Part shown: piece after piece, positions 1-7,087 of the stretch
Layout: each line of letters starts with the position of its first letter
Position numbering within the stretch: the stretch's first letter is position 1
Assembly (NCBI GenBank): GCA_002409405.1
Contig: DHNG01000003.1
Span: 16,082 to 67,328 of the forward strand
Length of the DNA stretch: 51,247 nucleotides
DNA from: Flavobacteriales bacterium UBA5422
GTDB taxonomy: Bacteria; Bacteroidota; Bacteroidia; Flavobacteriales_D; Crocinitomicaceae
Direction: 5' to 3'
Position numbers and translations under genes: made by a program
Notes under the pieces: model-generated
What the model was told of the DNA's origin: nothing
What the model saw: the letters and a program-made list of their open reading frames with translations, nothing else
Database searches by the model: none

Positions 1-380
1 GGACGGGCTCCCATTGTAAAGATATCCCGATTAATTCCCCCTACTCCTGTTGCAGCTCCCTGATATGGCTCCAATGCCGACGGGTGATTATGTGACTCAA
101 TTTTAAAAGCGCACCCCAATCCGTCACCGATATCTACCAATCCGGCATTTTCCTCACCTGCTTTTACCAGCATGTGTGGTCCGTCTTTTGGCAATTGCTT
201 CAACCAGTAAATTGAGTTTTTGTAAGAACAGTGCTCTGACCACATTACAGAATACACTGCTGTTTCTGTAAAATTCGGCGTGCGACCAAGAATTTCCTTG
301 ATCATTTCAAATTCATCTGCACGCAATCCCAGTTCTACTGCCTGCTCTACCGTTGCTAATTGTTGTGTTGTACTTTCCAT
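1..380 (-). CDS. purL: Phosphoribosylformylglycinamidine synthase PurL, N-terminal part
   Basis: Only the first 126 residues are inside the window; the gene runs off the left edge. The product makes formylglycinamidine ribonucleotide in de novo purine synthesis. The visible part has the PurL hallmarks SEHCSYKNS (residues 48-56) and ESHNHPSA (95-102), followed by the YQGAATGVGG loop. The start close to SEHC fits the small Bacillus-type PurL that works with separate PurQ and PurS, rather than the long fused enzyme; this is inferred from the N-terminus alone. The start ATG at 378-380 is the only one that gives the normal family N-terminus. A TATTTTTG box (398-405, minus) lies just upstream. Confidence 0.93.
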   Translation of the reverse strand, partial: MESTTQQLATVEQAVELGLRADEFEMIKEILGRTPNFTETAVYSVMWSEHCSYKNSIYWLKQLPKDGPHMLVKAGEENAGLVDIGDGLGCAFKIESHNHPSALEPYQGAATGVGGINRDIFTMGAR

Positions 381-397
381 AAATTTTTATCGCGACA

Positions 398-405
398 CAA
401 AAATA
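398..405 (-). promoter_or_regulatory. Putative -7 promoter box of purL
   Basis: Read on the minus strand this is TATTTTTG, a match to the Bacteroidota -7 consensus TAnnTTTG, 17 bases upstream of the purL start. No TTG is seen at the expected -33 spacing, so the call is tentative. Confidence 0.35.
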
Positions 406-595
406 AGGAAATTATCAAGAACTGAGAATGAAAGGGGTTTTACTTTTAAACAAATACGGGTTGAAGGAAAAAGAAAAAGGAATTCAGAATGTTTTTGTAG
501 TTTAGCCTCCTGTGAACGACTTCCCGCCAGCAAATAACGAAGGATTGTTTTTCAACATACAAATGACTGTCAAAAATTGAAACACAGCAGATCAA

Positions 596-2065
596 ATGAC
601 ACACCTGAAATACCTTTTTTTTCTTATCGGCTTTCATACTTTTTCCCAGGTAGAACGTTCATCCGAACTCTTTCAAACAATTAAAGAAAAAGACAGTCTA
701 CTCTTTGACATTGGTTTCAACACTTGTGACATTCGCCAATTTGAACAATTGGTCAGTGAAGATTTTGAATTCTATCACGACAAAGGAGGTATCACCCATT
801 CAAAGCAAGATTTTATAGCCAGCATTAAGGACGGACTTTGCTTGTCACCTTACAAATCGAGGAGAGAACTCATTGACAGTAGTCTGAACGTATTCCCGAT
901 GGAACGAAACGGTGTGTTATACGGCGCTGTTGAAACAGGGATTCATCAGTTTTATGAGAAAAACGACAACACGGTTGAACACCTCTCCGGAATTGCCCAA
1001 TTCAGTCATCTGTGGTTGCTTGAAAACGGTGAATGGATGTTGAGTCGTTGCCTCAGCTATGACCATAAAGACATGGAAGAATCATACGATGAAACCTTGC
1101 TGTTTATCGATGCAAATGAAACAAACCGGTGGCTCAAACAACAACACATCCTTGCTTTAGGAATCGGAGACATTGAACATGGAGAACTGAAACAATTAAG
1201 TGTATTCGGGGAACTGGAAGCGGGTAAACCGGCTCCGCAACACACGATCTGGAACGTCGCTTCTCTGACAAAACCCGTTACCGCTCTGGTGGCGTTAAAA
1301 CTAATCAACAAAGGAAAATGGAACCTCGATGAGCCGCTCTCCAATTATTACACTGATCCTGACATTGCAGAAAATCCCTTTTCGAAAAAACTGACAACTC
1401 GCATGGTATTAAGTCATCAGACAGGTTTTCCCAACTGGAGAGCAGATACCTTGTCATTTAATTTTGAACCGGGAACGAGCTATCACTATTCGGGAGAAGG
1501 ATATGAGTACCTGCGAAAAGCACTGGAGAGTAAATTTGGAAAATCGTTCGATCAGTTAGCAAATAGACTAATTTTCAAACCATTAAAAATGAAAAACACA
1601 TGTTTTTTCTGGAATAGTAAGGTAGACGAAACAGCATTTGCCAAATGGCATACAAAAACAGGCGAACGATACCCTACTTATAAAAACAAGAAACCTAATG
1701 CCGCTGATGACTTACTGACAACTGTAGAAGATTATCTGAAATTCATGCTACACATCCTCAACGGAGCAGGATTATCCGATCAGTTGCAACGCGAAATGGT
1801 TGCTGAGCAGGTTCGCGTCAATCCATACAAACATTTTGGGTTGGGATGGTGCATTGATGAAAATATCAATTCTCAAAATGACTTTGCGTTGGTGCACGGA
1901 GGAAATGATATTGGTGTTCACACCATTGTTTTCCTGATTCCACACACCAAAAACGGGCTGTTGATTTTCACTAATTCAGACAACGGAACAGCTGCATTTG
2001 AACCCGTCTTGAAAAAATTCTTAGGCGTTGACGGCCAGGGTATTTTTGAAGTTGAAATGAAATAA
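596..2065 (+). CDS. Secreted serine hydrolase (class C beta-lactamase fold) with N-terminal NTF2-like domain
   Basis: 489 residues. A hydrophobic N-terminus ending near FSQ looks like a signal peptide. Residues about 25-155 resemble the DUF4440/SnoaL-like NTF2 fold (a DFEFYHDKGG stretch and a WLLENGEWMLSR strand). Residues about 185-480 are a beta-lactamase/penicillin-binding esterase domain with SLTK at 223-226 (nucleophile S223, base K226), YSG at 298-300 in the place of the class C YxN motif, and HGG at 434-436 in the place of KTG. Such proteins act as esterases or D-amino peptidases more often than as beta-lactamases. Substrate unknown. It is monocistronic or followed loosely by the VOC gene (50 bp gap). 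Confidence 0.85.
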   Translation: MTHLKYLFFLIGFHTFSQVERSSELFQTIKEKDSLLFDIGFNTCDIRQFEQLVSEDFEFYHDKGGITHSKQDFIASIKDGLCLSPYKSRRELIDSSLNVFPMERNGVLYGAVETGIHQFYEKNDNTVEHLSGIAQFSHLWLLENGEWMLSRCLSYDHKDMEESYDETLLFIDANETNRWLKQQHILALGIGDIEHGELKQLSVFGELEAGKPAPQHTIWNVASLTKPVTALVALKLINKGKWNLDEPLSNYYTDPDIAENPFSKKLTTRMVLSHQTGFPNWRADTLSFNFEPGTSYHYSGEGYEYLRKALESKFGKSFDQLANRLIFKPLKMKNTCFFWNSKVDETAFAKWHTKTGERYPTYKNKKPNAADDLLTTVEDYLKFMLHILNGAGLSDQLQREMVAEQVRVNPYKHFGLGWCIDENINSQNDFALVHGGNDIGVHTIVFLIPHTKNGLLIFTNSDNGTAAFEPVLKKFLGVDGQGIFEVEMK

Positions 2066-2115
2066 CCAGAGCTATCATTCTATTTAAAGGTCACTATTTA
2101 AAAACCATCATCAAT

Positions 2116-2508
2116 ATGATCAAATTCGCATACACAATCCTTTACGTTCAGGATGTAGAAAAAGCTGTTCGTTTCTATGAAGAAGCATTCGGATTGACCC
2201 GAAAATTTGTAACTCCCGAAAATGATTACGGAGAACTTTCCACCGGAGAAACAACACTTTCATTCGCTGCAATTACATTGGCAAAGTCCAATCTGAAAGA
2301 CGGGTTTATTGAAAGTAACAGAAGTAACAAACCATTCGGAATAGAAATCGGTTTTACAACAAATGACGTAGCTTTGACTGTAAACACAGCACAAGCAGCA
2401 GGCGCTCTAATTGTTGAAGCCCCCAAAACAAAACCATGGGGACAAGTTGTTGCCTATCTACGCGACCCTGACGGTTTCCTGATTGAAGTGTGTACACCCA
2501 TGCACTAA
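2116..2508 (+). CDS. VOC family protein (glyoxalase/bleomycin-resistance fold)
   Basis: 130 residues, one vicinal-oxygen-chelate unit made of two beta-alpha-beta-beta-beta modules. The start YTILYVQDVEKAVRFYEEAF and the end YLRDPDGFLIEVCTP (E124 is the usual metal ligand) are typical. The first-module metal position is not a histidine (MIKFAYTILY), so metal use and chemistry cannot be predicted. Lone VOC proteins of this size include antibiotic-binding proteins, lyases and non-enzymes. It follows the serine hydrolase by 50 bp on the same strand. Confidence 0.85.
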   Translation: MIKFAYTILYVQDVEKAVRFYEEAFGLTRKFVTPENDYGELSTGETTLSFAAITLAKSNLKDGFIESNRSNKPFGIEIGFTTNDVALTVNTAQAAGALIVEAPKTKPWGQVVAYLRDPDGFLIEVCTPMH

Positions 2509-2521
2509 ATCAGTTTGTTAA

Positions 2522-2559
2522 TTATTGAAAAAGGACTATTATTTATTGTTTTTCAATAA
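2522..2559. repeat. AT-rich 11-bp inverted repeat upstream of the DUF2975/HTH pair
   Basis: TTATTGAAAAA (2522-2532) and TTTTTCAATAA (2549-2559) are perfect inverted arms around a 16-base loop. No T-tract follows, so it is not a standard terminator. It ends 9 bases before the -7 box at 2568 and its loop contains the -33 TTG, so it could be an operator. Confidence 0.5.
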
Positions 2560-2575
2560 ATATTCATTACTTTTG
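2546..2575 (+). promoter_or_regulatory. Promoter of DUF2975/HTH operon (TTG-N19-TACTTTTG)
   Basis: TTG at 2546-2548 and TACTTTTG at 2568-2575 match the Bacteroidota -33/-7 consensus with a 19-base spacer. The downstream ATG is at 2602, giving a leader of about 20 bases. Confidence 0.6.
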
Positions 2576-2601
2576 GTGTATTGTTTTAAAATTAAGTAAT
2601 T

Positions 2602-3156
2602 ATGGAAATTAAAATCACCACCTCACAACTACTAAAAGTAGTACACGTCATTTCCTGGGTTTTATTTATCAGCCTGTGTGTCGAGACCGGAGGAATTTTA
2701 TGTAATAGTTTGTATGCCTTTTTCTGGAATCCGGCAGCCGCAGCAAATTTTTGGGAAGGAGCCAATTTGTTACCACTACTCACGCACGACCCCGGGTATT
2801 TTCTTGTGATCACATGCATCATGACAATCGCGGCAGTGTTTAAAACACTTATTTTTTACCTTATCATTGTATTATTGAGCAAAAAAGGGTTGAATTTTTC
2901 TTCTCCTTTCAGTAGTGAATTACATCGTTTTCTTTCTTCTATCTCCTACCTCACATTGGGAATCGGGTTGTTTTCGTATTGCGGAGGCAACTACAGCGAA
3001 TGGTTAGCCAGTAAGAACGTAATCATGCCTACCCTTGAACAAATGCGGTTGGCAGGTGCAGATGTCTGGTTATTTATGAGCATCACATTATTTATCATTA
3101 CTCAAATTTTCAAACGGGGAATGGAACTGCAATCTGAAAACGATTTAACTATTTAA
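2602..3156 (+). CDS. DUF2975 family membrane protein
   Basis: 184 residues with four predicted transmembrane segments (about 12-35, 68-92, 110-130 and 150-170) and short loops. This matches the DUF2975 family, whose members are small integral membrane proteins of unknown biochemical role. The next gene starts 3 bases after the stop and encodes a small XRE-type regulator. This DUF2975 plus YozG-like regulator pair is a recurrent arrangement, which suggests that the membrane protein and regulator work together; that link is inference. Its own promoter is at 2546-2575. Confidence 0.8.
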   Translation: MEIKITTSQLLKVVHVISWVLFISLCVETGGILCNSLYAFFWNPAAAANFWEGANLLPLLTHDPGYFLVITCIMTIAAVFKTLIFYLIIVLLSKKGLNFSSPFSSELHRFLSSISYLTLGIGLFSYCGGNYSEWLASKNVIMPTLEQMRLAGADVWLFMSITLFIITQIFKRGMELQSENDLTI

Positions 3157-3159
3157 ATT

Positions 3160-3363
3160 ATGCCGATTATTGTAAATTTAGATGTGATGATGGCAAAACG
3201 GAAGATGTCGTTGAACGAATTATCCGAAAAAGTGGATCTGACGCTCTCCAACCTGTCGATCTTAAAAACAGGAAAAGCAAAAGCAGTGCGCTTTACAACT
3301 TTGGAGGCAATCTGCAAAGCATTGGACTGTCAACCGGGGGATATTCTGGAATACGTTGATTGA
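3160..3363 (+). CDS. Small XRE/Cro-type helix-turn-helix regulator (YozG-like)
   Basis: 67 residues, essentially one five-helix Cro/CI domain: LNELSEKVDLTLSNLSILK is the helix-turn-helix, and the C-terminus FTTLEAICKALDCQPGDILE is the hallmark of the YozG/YdaS-like single-domain group. There is no sensor domain. It is co-transcribed with the upstream DUF2975 gene (3-base gap), so regulator and membrane protein form one unit. It may autoregulate through the inverted repeat at 2522-2559, but no binding data can be read from sequence. Confidence 0.88.
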   Translation: MPIIVNLDVMMAKRKMSLNELSEKVDLTLSNLSILKTGKAKAVRFTTLEAICKALDCQPGDILEYVD

Positions 3364-3390
3364 CACTCCTCCTATTGAAACAGAGAAAAA

Positions 3391-3467
3391 TTTGAACCAC
3401 ATAGTTCCGAATACTTTCGGAACATAGATACATAGGTGTTGTATGTAGTAGATATAGTGACACATAG
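3391..3467 (+). repeat. CACATAG-rich dispersed intergenic repeat, copy 1
   Basis: This non-coding stretch begins TTTGAACCACATAG, contains several ACATAG/ATGTAG units and ends GTGACACATAG. An inverted copy with the same first 14 bases and the same kind of ending (GTGGCACATAG) lies at 41605-41669. Inside is a small inverted repeat TTCCGA/TCGGAA. It sits between the end of the HTH gene and a terminator. Confidence 0.6.
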
Positions 3468-3572
3468 TCGCTCACTTCATGAGCTGATTGATTGCTATTC
3501 TTTTATTTGAAAATAGAATTGTGCGTAATTTATTGCCTTCTGTTTTCTTTGTGATTCAAAAAATACAATACA

Positions 3573-3620
3573 AGCCTCAAAGTCGGTTAACACCAATTCT
3601 TTGAGGCTGTTTTTTATTTT
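3573..3620 (+). terminator. Rho-independent terminator (plus strand)
   Basis: AGCCTCAAAG (3573-3582) pairs perfectly with CTTTGAGGCT (3599-3608) around a 16-base loop, followed by GTTTTTTATTTT. It ends the plus-strand DUF2975/HTH transcript and abuts the stop of the convergent nitroreductase gene. On the minus strand the tail is less T-rich, so termination in that direction is weaker. Confidence 0.75.
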
Positions 3621-4219
3621 CAGATGGATTGGATGGTTTGCTCCGTTTTCAATCGCGCTTTAGCTTTCAATGACGGCTGATTTGCATCCTCCTGATCTCT
3701 GTATCCCAATGCTACAGCTACCAGCGGTTGATAATTATCCAATTGCAAGATTTCTCTGTACTTATCTGCCTGAATACCTTCCATTGGTGTCGAATCAATT
3801 TCTAAACTTGCCGCAGCTGACAAAAACATTCCAAGAGAAAGATATACCTGATGTTGCAACCACGCTTTAATTTCTGCTTCCGGCTTTGGCTTAATAAACG
3901 TCATGTAATATTGCACAGCACCTTCCGGTAAATTCTCACGGATCTGCTCCTCAAACAATTCAACGGAGTCAATCGCACTGAACACCACTACATGGCTGGC
4001 ATCGTTGATCTTCGGTTCATTAAAATAGGAAACACCTGCCAATGAACGCTTCATCACTTCGTCAGAAACAATTGTAAATTTCCACGGCTGACTGTTAATA
4101 GATGAGGGACTTAAGCTCAAAATCTCTTTTAACTGCTGTATTTTGTCTTCTGAAACACGTGCATTCGGATCGTATTTTTTTGTAGTGTAACGGCTTTGTG
4201 CCAATTCTAAAAAATTCAT
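3620..4219 (-). CDS. NAD(P)H-dependent nitroreductase family oxidoreductase (NfsB-like)
   Basis: 199 residues, the normal length for an FMN-dependent nitroreductase. The N-terminal SRYTTKKYDP and the SPSSINSQPWKF stretch (about residues 37-48) form the FMN site, and the C-terminal VAVALGYRDQ is the usual end of the fold. The enzyme reduces quinones, nitroaromatics or enones with NAD(P)H in the cytoplasm; the natural substrate is unknown. It is divergent from an HxlR regulator with a shared 93-bp promoter region that has interlocked promoters and a palindrome, so control by that regulator is likely. Confidence 0.9.
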   Translation of the reverse strand: MNFLELAQSRYTTKKYDPNARVSEDKIQQLKEILSLSPSSINSQPWKFTIVSDEVMKRSLAGVSYFNEPKINDASHVVVFSAIDSVELFEEQIRENLPEGAVQYYMTFIKPKPEAEIKAWLQHQVYLSLGMFLSAAASLEIDSTPMEGIQADKYREILQLDNYQPLVAVALGYRDQEDANQPSLKAKARLKTEQTIQSI

Positions 4220-4239
4220 TGTGTTATTATTTAAGTTAT

Positions 4240-4256
4240 ACTATAAAAATTATAGT
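4240..4256. promoter_or_regulatory. Operator-like palindrome between nitroreductase and hxlR-type genes
   Basis: ACTATAA-AAA-TTATAGT is a perfect 7-3-7 inverted repeat. Its right end touches the TTG -33 box of the hxlR-type promoter, and it lies in the nitroreductase leader. A related ACTA-AGTA-TAGT element is at 4263-4274. These are candidate binding sites for the HxlR protein. Confidence 0.55.
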
Positions 4257-4286
4257 TGCAAAACTAAGTATAGTATTTTATCTTTG
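4256..4286 (+). promoter_or_regulatory. Promoter of the HxlR-family gene (TTG-N20-TATCTTTG)
   Basis: TTG at 4256-4258 and TATCTTTG at 4279-4286 match the Bacteroidota consensus with a 20-base spacer. The start codon is at 4313. It occupies the same DNA as the minus-strand nitroreductase promoter. Confidence 0.7.
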
Positions 4287-4289
4287 CAA
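4259..4289 (-). promoter_or_regulatory. Promoter of the nitroreductase gene (TTG-N20-TAGTTTTG)
   Basis: On the minus strand TTG (4287-4289) and TAGTTTTG (4259-4266) are separated by exactly 20 bases. The box overlaps the plus-strand promoter almost completely, so RNA polymerase cannot occupy both at once. Confidence 0.65.
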
Positions 4290-4312
4290 TAACGGTCAAA
4301 AAAGATAGTAGC

Positions 4313-4663
4313 ATGTATTGCATCGACAACAAACAATTCCCTTGCAGCACTAGTCTGACAATGAAATACATAGGTGGAAAATGGAAAGCTGTGATTCTCA
4401 TTCATCTGATTAAAAAAAAGCGGTACAGTGAATTACGCAAGGAACTTCCGATGGTCACCGAACGGACATTGAGTCTGCAATTAAAGGAATTGGAAGCCGA
4501 CGGGTTAATTACCCGAACTGTTCATACACATAAGCCACCTTTAAAAGTTGATTATGAACTATCTGAATTCGGAAGGACACTCATTCCGCTCTTAAAAGGA
4601 ATAGCTGAATGGGGAAAAGAAGCCGCGGCAAAAAGTGATCGGGTAGCTGTTGTAACCGTTTAA
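4313..4663 (+). CDS. HxlR family winged-helix transcription regulator
   Basis: 116 residues. The opening CIDNKQFPCSTSLTMKYIGGKW is the HxlR/MarR-like signature, with cysteines at residues 3 and 11 that in HodR/YodB-like relatives sense electrophiles or diamide. The winged helix covers about residues 18-105 (YSELRKEL, TERTLSLQLKELEADGLI). Divergent to the nitroreductase and followed after 16 bp by an AraC-type gene. By analogy with YodB/HypR it probably represses the nitroreductase and senses reactive electrophiles; this is inference from context. Confidence 0.9.
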   Translation: MYCIDNKQFPCSTSLTMKYIGGKWKAVILIHLIKKKRYSELRKELPMVTERTLSLQLKELEADGLITRTVHTHKPPLKVDYELSEFGRTLIPLLKGIAEWGKEAAAKSDRVAVVTV

Positions 4664-4679
4664 TTAAATCCGGAAAACA

Positions 4680-5063
4680 ATGCATAAACGTCCACAAGAA
4701 ATAACCGAACAATTCATTCAAATTCTGGAGCAACATCTGAATGAAATTGTAGCAGGAAATGAAGATACATTTCTTGAAATCAGAGACACGGCAGAGAAGT
4801 TGTTTATTCACCCGACGCATTTGAGTAATACAATCAAAGAAACAACAGGGAAGTCTCCTTGTGAAATTTGTCATGACATGACGATCAAAAAAGCAAAAGA
4901 ACTTCTGGCAAATTCCAATCTAAGCATCGCAGAAGTAGCAACGATGCTCACTTACGACCCTTCTAATTTCACTAAATACTTCAAAAACAGAACAGGATTA
5001 ACTCCTTCCCGATACAGAACAATGCTATTGCAGAACAATTCTGAAACTATCACCATTTTTTAA
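4680..5063 (+). CDS. Short AraC-type DNA-binding protein
   Basis: 127 residues. The C-terminal two thirds are a standard AraC double helix-turn-helix: HPTHLSNTIKETTGKSP, IKKAKELLANSNLSIAEVA, and FTKYFKNRTGLTPSRYR. The N-terminal 35 residues are too short for a ligand-binding domain and look helical, so this is a stand-alone DNA-binding module. It lies 16 bp after the HxlR gene and 42 bp before an SDR gene. Two regulators of different families in one transcript suggest a two-level switch for the surrounding reductases; that is inference. Confidence 0.88.
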   Translation: MHKRPQEITEQFIQILEQHLNEIVAGNEDTFLEIRDTAEKLFIHPTHLSNTIKETTGKSPCEICHDMTIKKAKELLANSNLSIAEVATMLTYDPSNFTKYFKNRTGLTPSRYRTMLLQNNSETITIF

Positions 5064-5076
5064 AACCGATATCCCA

Positions 5077-5084
5077 TAACTTTG
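5077..5084 (+). promoter_or_regulatory. Putative -7 box of the SDR gene
   Basis: TAACTTTG matches TAnnTTTG, 21 bases before the ATG at 5106. The -33 region is only T-rich, without a clear TTG, so the SDR may also be read from the upstream regulator genes. Confidence 0.45.
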
Positions 5085-5105
5085 TTCTGTTTTAACTAGT
5101 ACATC

Positions 5106-5846
5106 ATGGGAAATTTTGAGAATAAAACCGTCATCGTGACCGGAGCATCAAGGGGTTTGGGAAAACAAATTGCACTAGAATTTGCAAAAAAAGGAGCTGC
5201 TGTTGTCGTCAATTATTCTTCCGCAAAAGAGGAAGCGGGAAAAGTCGTAAACGAAATTCAACTAGCGGGAGGTCGCGCGATTTCCGTTCAGGCAGATGTA
5301 AGCAACGCTGCAGATGTTGAACGTTTATTTGATGAAGCAAGCCGTCAATTCGGAAAAATTGATATCGTTATCAACAATGCCGGAGTCATGATTACCAAAC
5401 TACTCCAGGATGTTTCAGAAGCAGATTTTGACCGGCAATTTGCGATCAATACAAAAAGCGTATTTCTGGTATTAAAACAAGCTGTTGAGAAACTGGAAAA
5501 CGGCGGGCGTATCGTTACGATTTCCAGTTCAACATCCCGGTTGATGATGCCTGGTTATTCTGTCTACTCAGCCACCAAAGCAGCTGTTGAGCAACTCTCA
5601 AAAGTTGTTGCAAAAGAGGTTGGTCACCGGGATATTACCGTGAATTGCGTTTTACCGGGTCCTATTAATACAGCATTGTTCAGAAATGGAAAATCAACAG
5701 AATTAATTGATAAAATTGCTGGCCTTTCGGCATTTAACAGAATTGGAGAACCGGAAGACATTGTGCCTGTAATTCTCTTTCTCGCAAGCAAGGAAGCACA
5801 GTGGATTACCGGGCAAACCATTGGTGCAAATGGTGGAATGTCCTGA
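5106..5846 (+). CDS. Short-chain dehydrogenase/reductase (classical SDR, FabG-like)
   Basis: 246 residues. TGASRGLG (12-19) is the Rossmann glycine motif, NNAG is at 90-93, the catalytic serine lies in ISSSTSR (about 141) and YxxxK is Y154/K158. The end (TGQTIGANGGMS) is standard for the family. NADP(H) preference is suggested by the RxxG-type loop. Substrate unknown: it resembles 3-oxoacyl-ACP reductases and glucose 1-dehydrogenase-type SDRs, but isolation from fatty-acid genes and the position beside a nitroreductase/HxlR block argue for a detoxification or secondary role. Confidence 0.9.
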   Translation: MGNFENKTVIVTGASRGLGKQIALEFAKKGAAVVVNYSSAKEEAGKVVNEIQLAGGRAISVQADVSNAADVERLFDEASRQFGKIDIVINNAGVMITKLLQDVSEADFDRQFAINTKSVFLVLKQAVEKLENGGRIVTISSSTSRLMMPGYSVYSATKAAVEQLSKVVAKEVGHRDITVNCVLPGPINTALFRNGKSTELIDKIAGLSAFNRIGEPEDIVPVILFLASKEAQWITGQTIGANGGMS

Positions 5847-5911
5847 AAAATTACAATATATCACTGAAATAATGTAACAGGTATTTTGTATTCGATCCGG
5901 AACTTTGTGCC

Positions 5912-6961
5912 ATGAAAAAAAAGAGTTTAATTATAGGTGGATACGGTGCCGTAGGAAGTATCATTGCCCGCCACCTGGCAGAACAGTTTCCCAACAACGT
6001 GATGGTTGCCGGAAGAAGTTTCAATAAGGCACACCAATTAGCAGAAGAATTAAATCATACAGTTATACCTTATCAATTTGATGCCTCAACAAGTAGCAAT
6101 TATGAACTACTCGACGAAGTAGGATTGGTCATCGTATGCATCGATTTGCCGGACAGTAAATTGGCAGAAGAGTGTATCGCGAGGGGAATTAACTACCTCG
6201 ATATTACTGCCAGCCAGAAAGTAATACAAAAGATTGAAACACTCAATGAGCAGGCAACAGCCGGGGATGTCACGATCGCACTGAGTGTCGGTCTTGCACC
6301 CGGTATTACCAACTTATTGGCGCAACATTGTATCCGGCAGGCCCCTGCGAGCACTCCCGTTGACCTGTTTGTTTTACTAGGCCTCGGAGAAAAACACGGA
6401 GATGCCGCTTACCGCTGGACGTTTGACAATATCCATACGGTTTATCCTGTTGTTCAGGGCGGACGCACAAAAACGGTTCGAAGCTTCACTCAACCAAAGC
6501 AAACAGTATTGATCGGTAAGAGAACATTTTATTCCTTCAATTTTTCGGATCAGCATACGTTGGCCGAAACCACTTCCTCGCCTCAGGTTTTTACCCGGAT
6601 GGCATTTGATTCAAGGTTCATTACCTGCATGATCGGGTTTCTGCGAAAAACGGGAATAACACGTTTGTTTAAAAATAAGCGCATGCAACATCTATTCATA
6701 ACTGCCTTTAACCGGTTGAATGTCGGAAGTGATTTGTTTGCCGTTAAAGCAGAAACAGCCTACAACGCGTACAGTGTATCCGGAAATAAAGAAGGAAAAG
6801 TAACAGCCTATGTTGCAACAGAACTGGCCATTCAGCTCATTGAACAACAATCATCTTCAGGCGTCCGTCACATGCATCAACTTGTTTCGGATGTCCCTGA
6901 ATTTCTGAATCGCTTAAAACGATACAATGAGAACCTCATCATTGATTTTCAAACAAAGTAA
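5912..6961 (+). CDS. Saccharopine dehydrogenase-like NAD(P)-binding reductase
   Basis: 349 residues. The N-terminal Rossmann fold has GGYGAVG at residues 9-15, and the region to about 130 (DLPDSKLAEECIARGINYLDITA, SVGLAPGITNLLA) matches the saccharopine dehydrogenase NADP-binding family. The middle and C-terminal parts are less conserved, and the lysine-pathway specificity is not supported, because these relatives often act on other substrates. It follows the SDR gene after 65 bp. A near-consensus box GAACTTTG ends exactly 4 bases before its ATG. Confidence 0.8.
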   Translation: MKKKSLIIGGYGAVGSIIARHLAEQFPNNVMVAGRSFNKAHQLAEELNHTVIPYQFDASTSSNYELLDEVGLVIVCIDLPDSKLAEECIARGINYLDITASQKVIQKIETLNEQATAGDVTIALSVGLAPGITNLLAQHCIRQAPASTPVDLFVLLGLGEKHGDAAYRWTFDNIHTVYPVVQGGRTKTVRSFTQPKQTVLIGKRTFYSFNFSDQHTLAETTSSPQVFTRMAFDSRFITCMIGFLRKTGITRLFKNKRMQHLFITAFNRLNVGSDLFAVKAETAYNAYSVSGNKEGKVTAYVATELAIQLIEQQSSSGVRHMHQLVSDVPEFLNRLKRYNENLIIDFQTK

Positions 6962-7075
6962 CTGATTACTCACCGCAATCATGGATTTACAGGCATCATT
7001 TTCCTGAAATATATCCGATCAGTTTGCCTTTTCCGCCATTTATCCAGTTTCTGTCTGAAATTTTAAAATCCTTCC

Positions 7076-7083
7076 TACATTTG
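7076..7083 (+). promoter_or_regulatory. -7 promoter box 4 bases before the lytS-like start
   Basis: TACATTTG is followed by TTTT and the ATG at 7088. Since transcription starts about five bases past this box, the predicted mRNA is leaderless or nearly so. No clear TTG is seen at -33. Confidence 0.5.
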
Positions 7084-7087
7084 TTTT

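Noticed and set aside
280..637. Short frames 280-537 (plus) and 446-637 (minus) between purL and the serine hydrolase
   Set aside because: They overlap purL or the serine-hydrolase gene and have no recognisable sequence or plausible start context; the gap holds only the purL promoter region.
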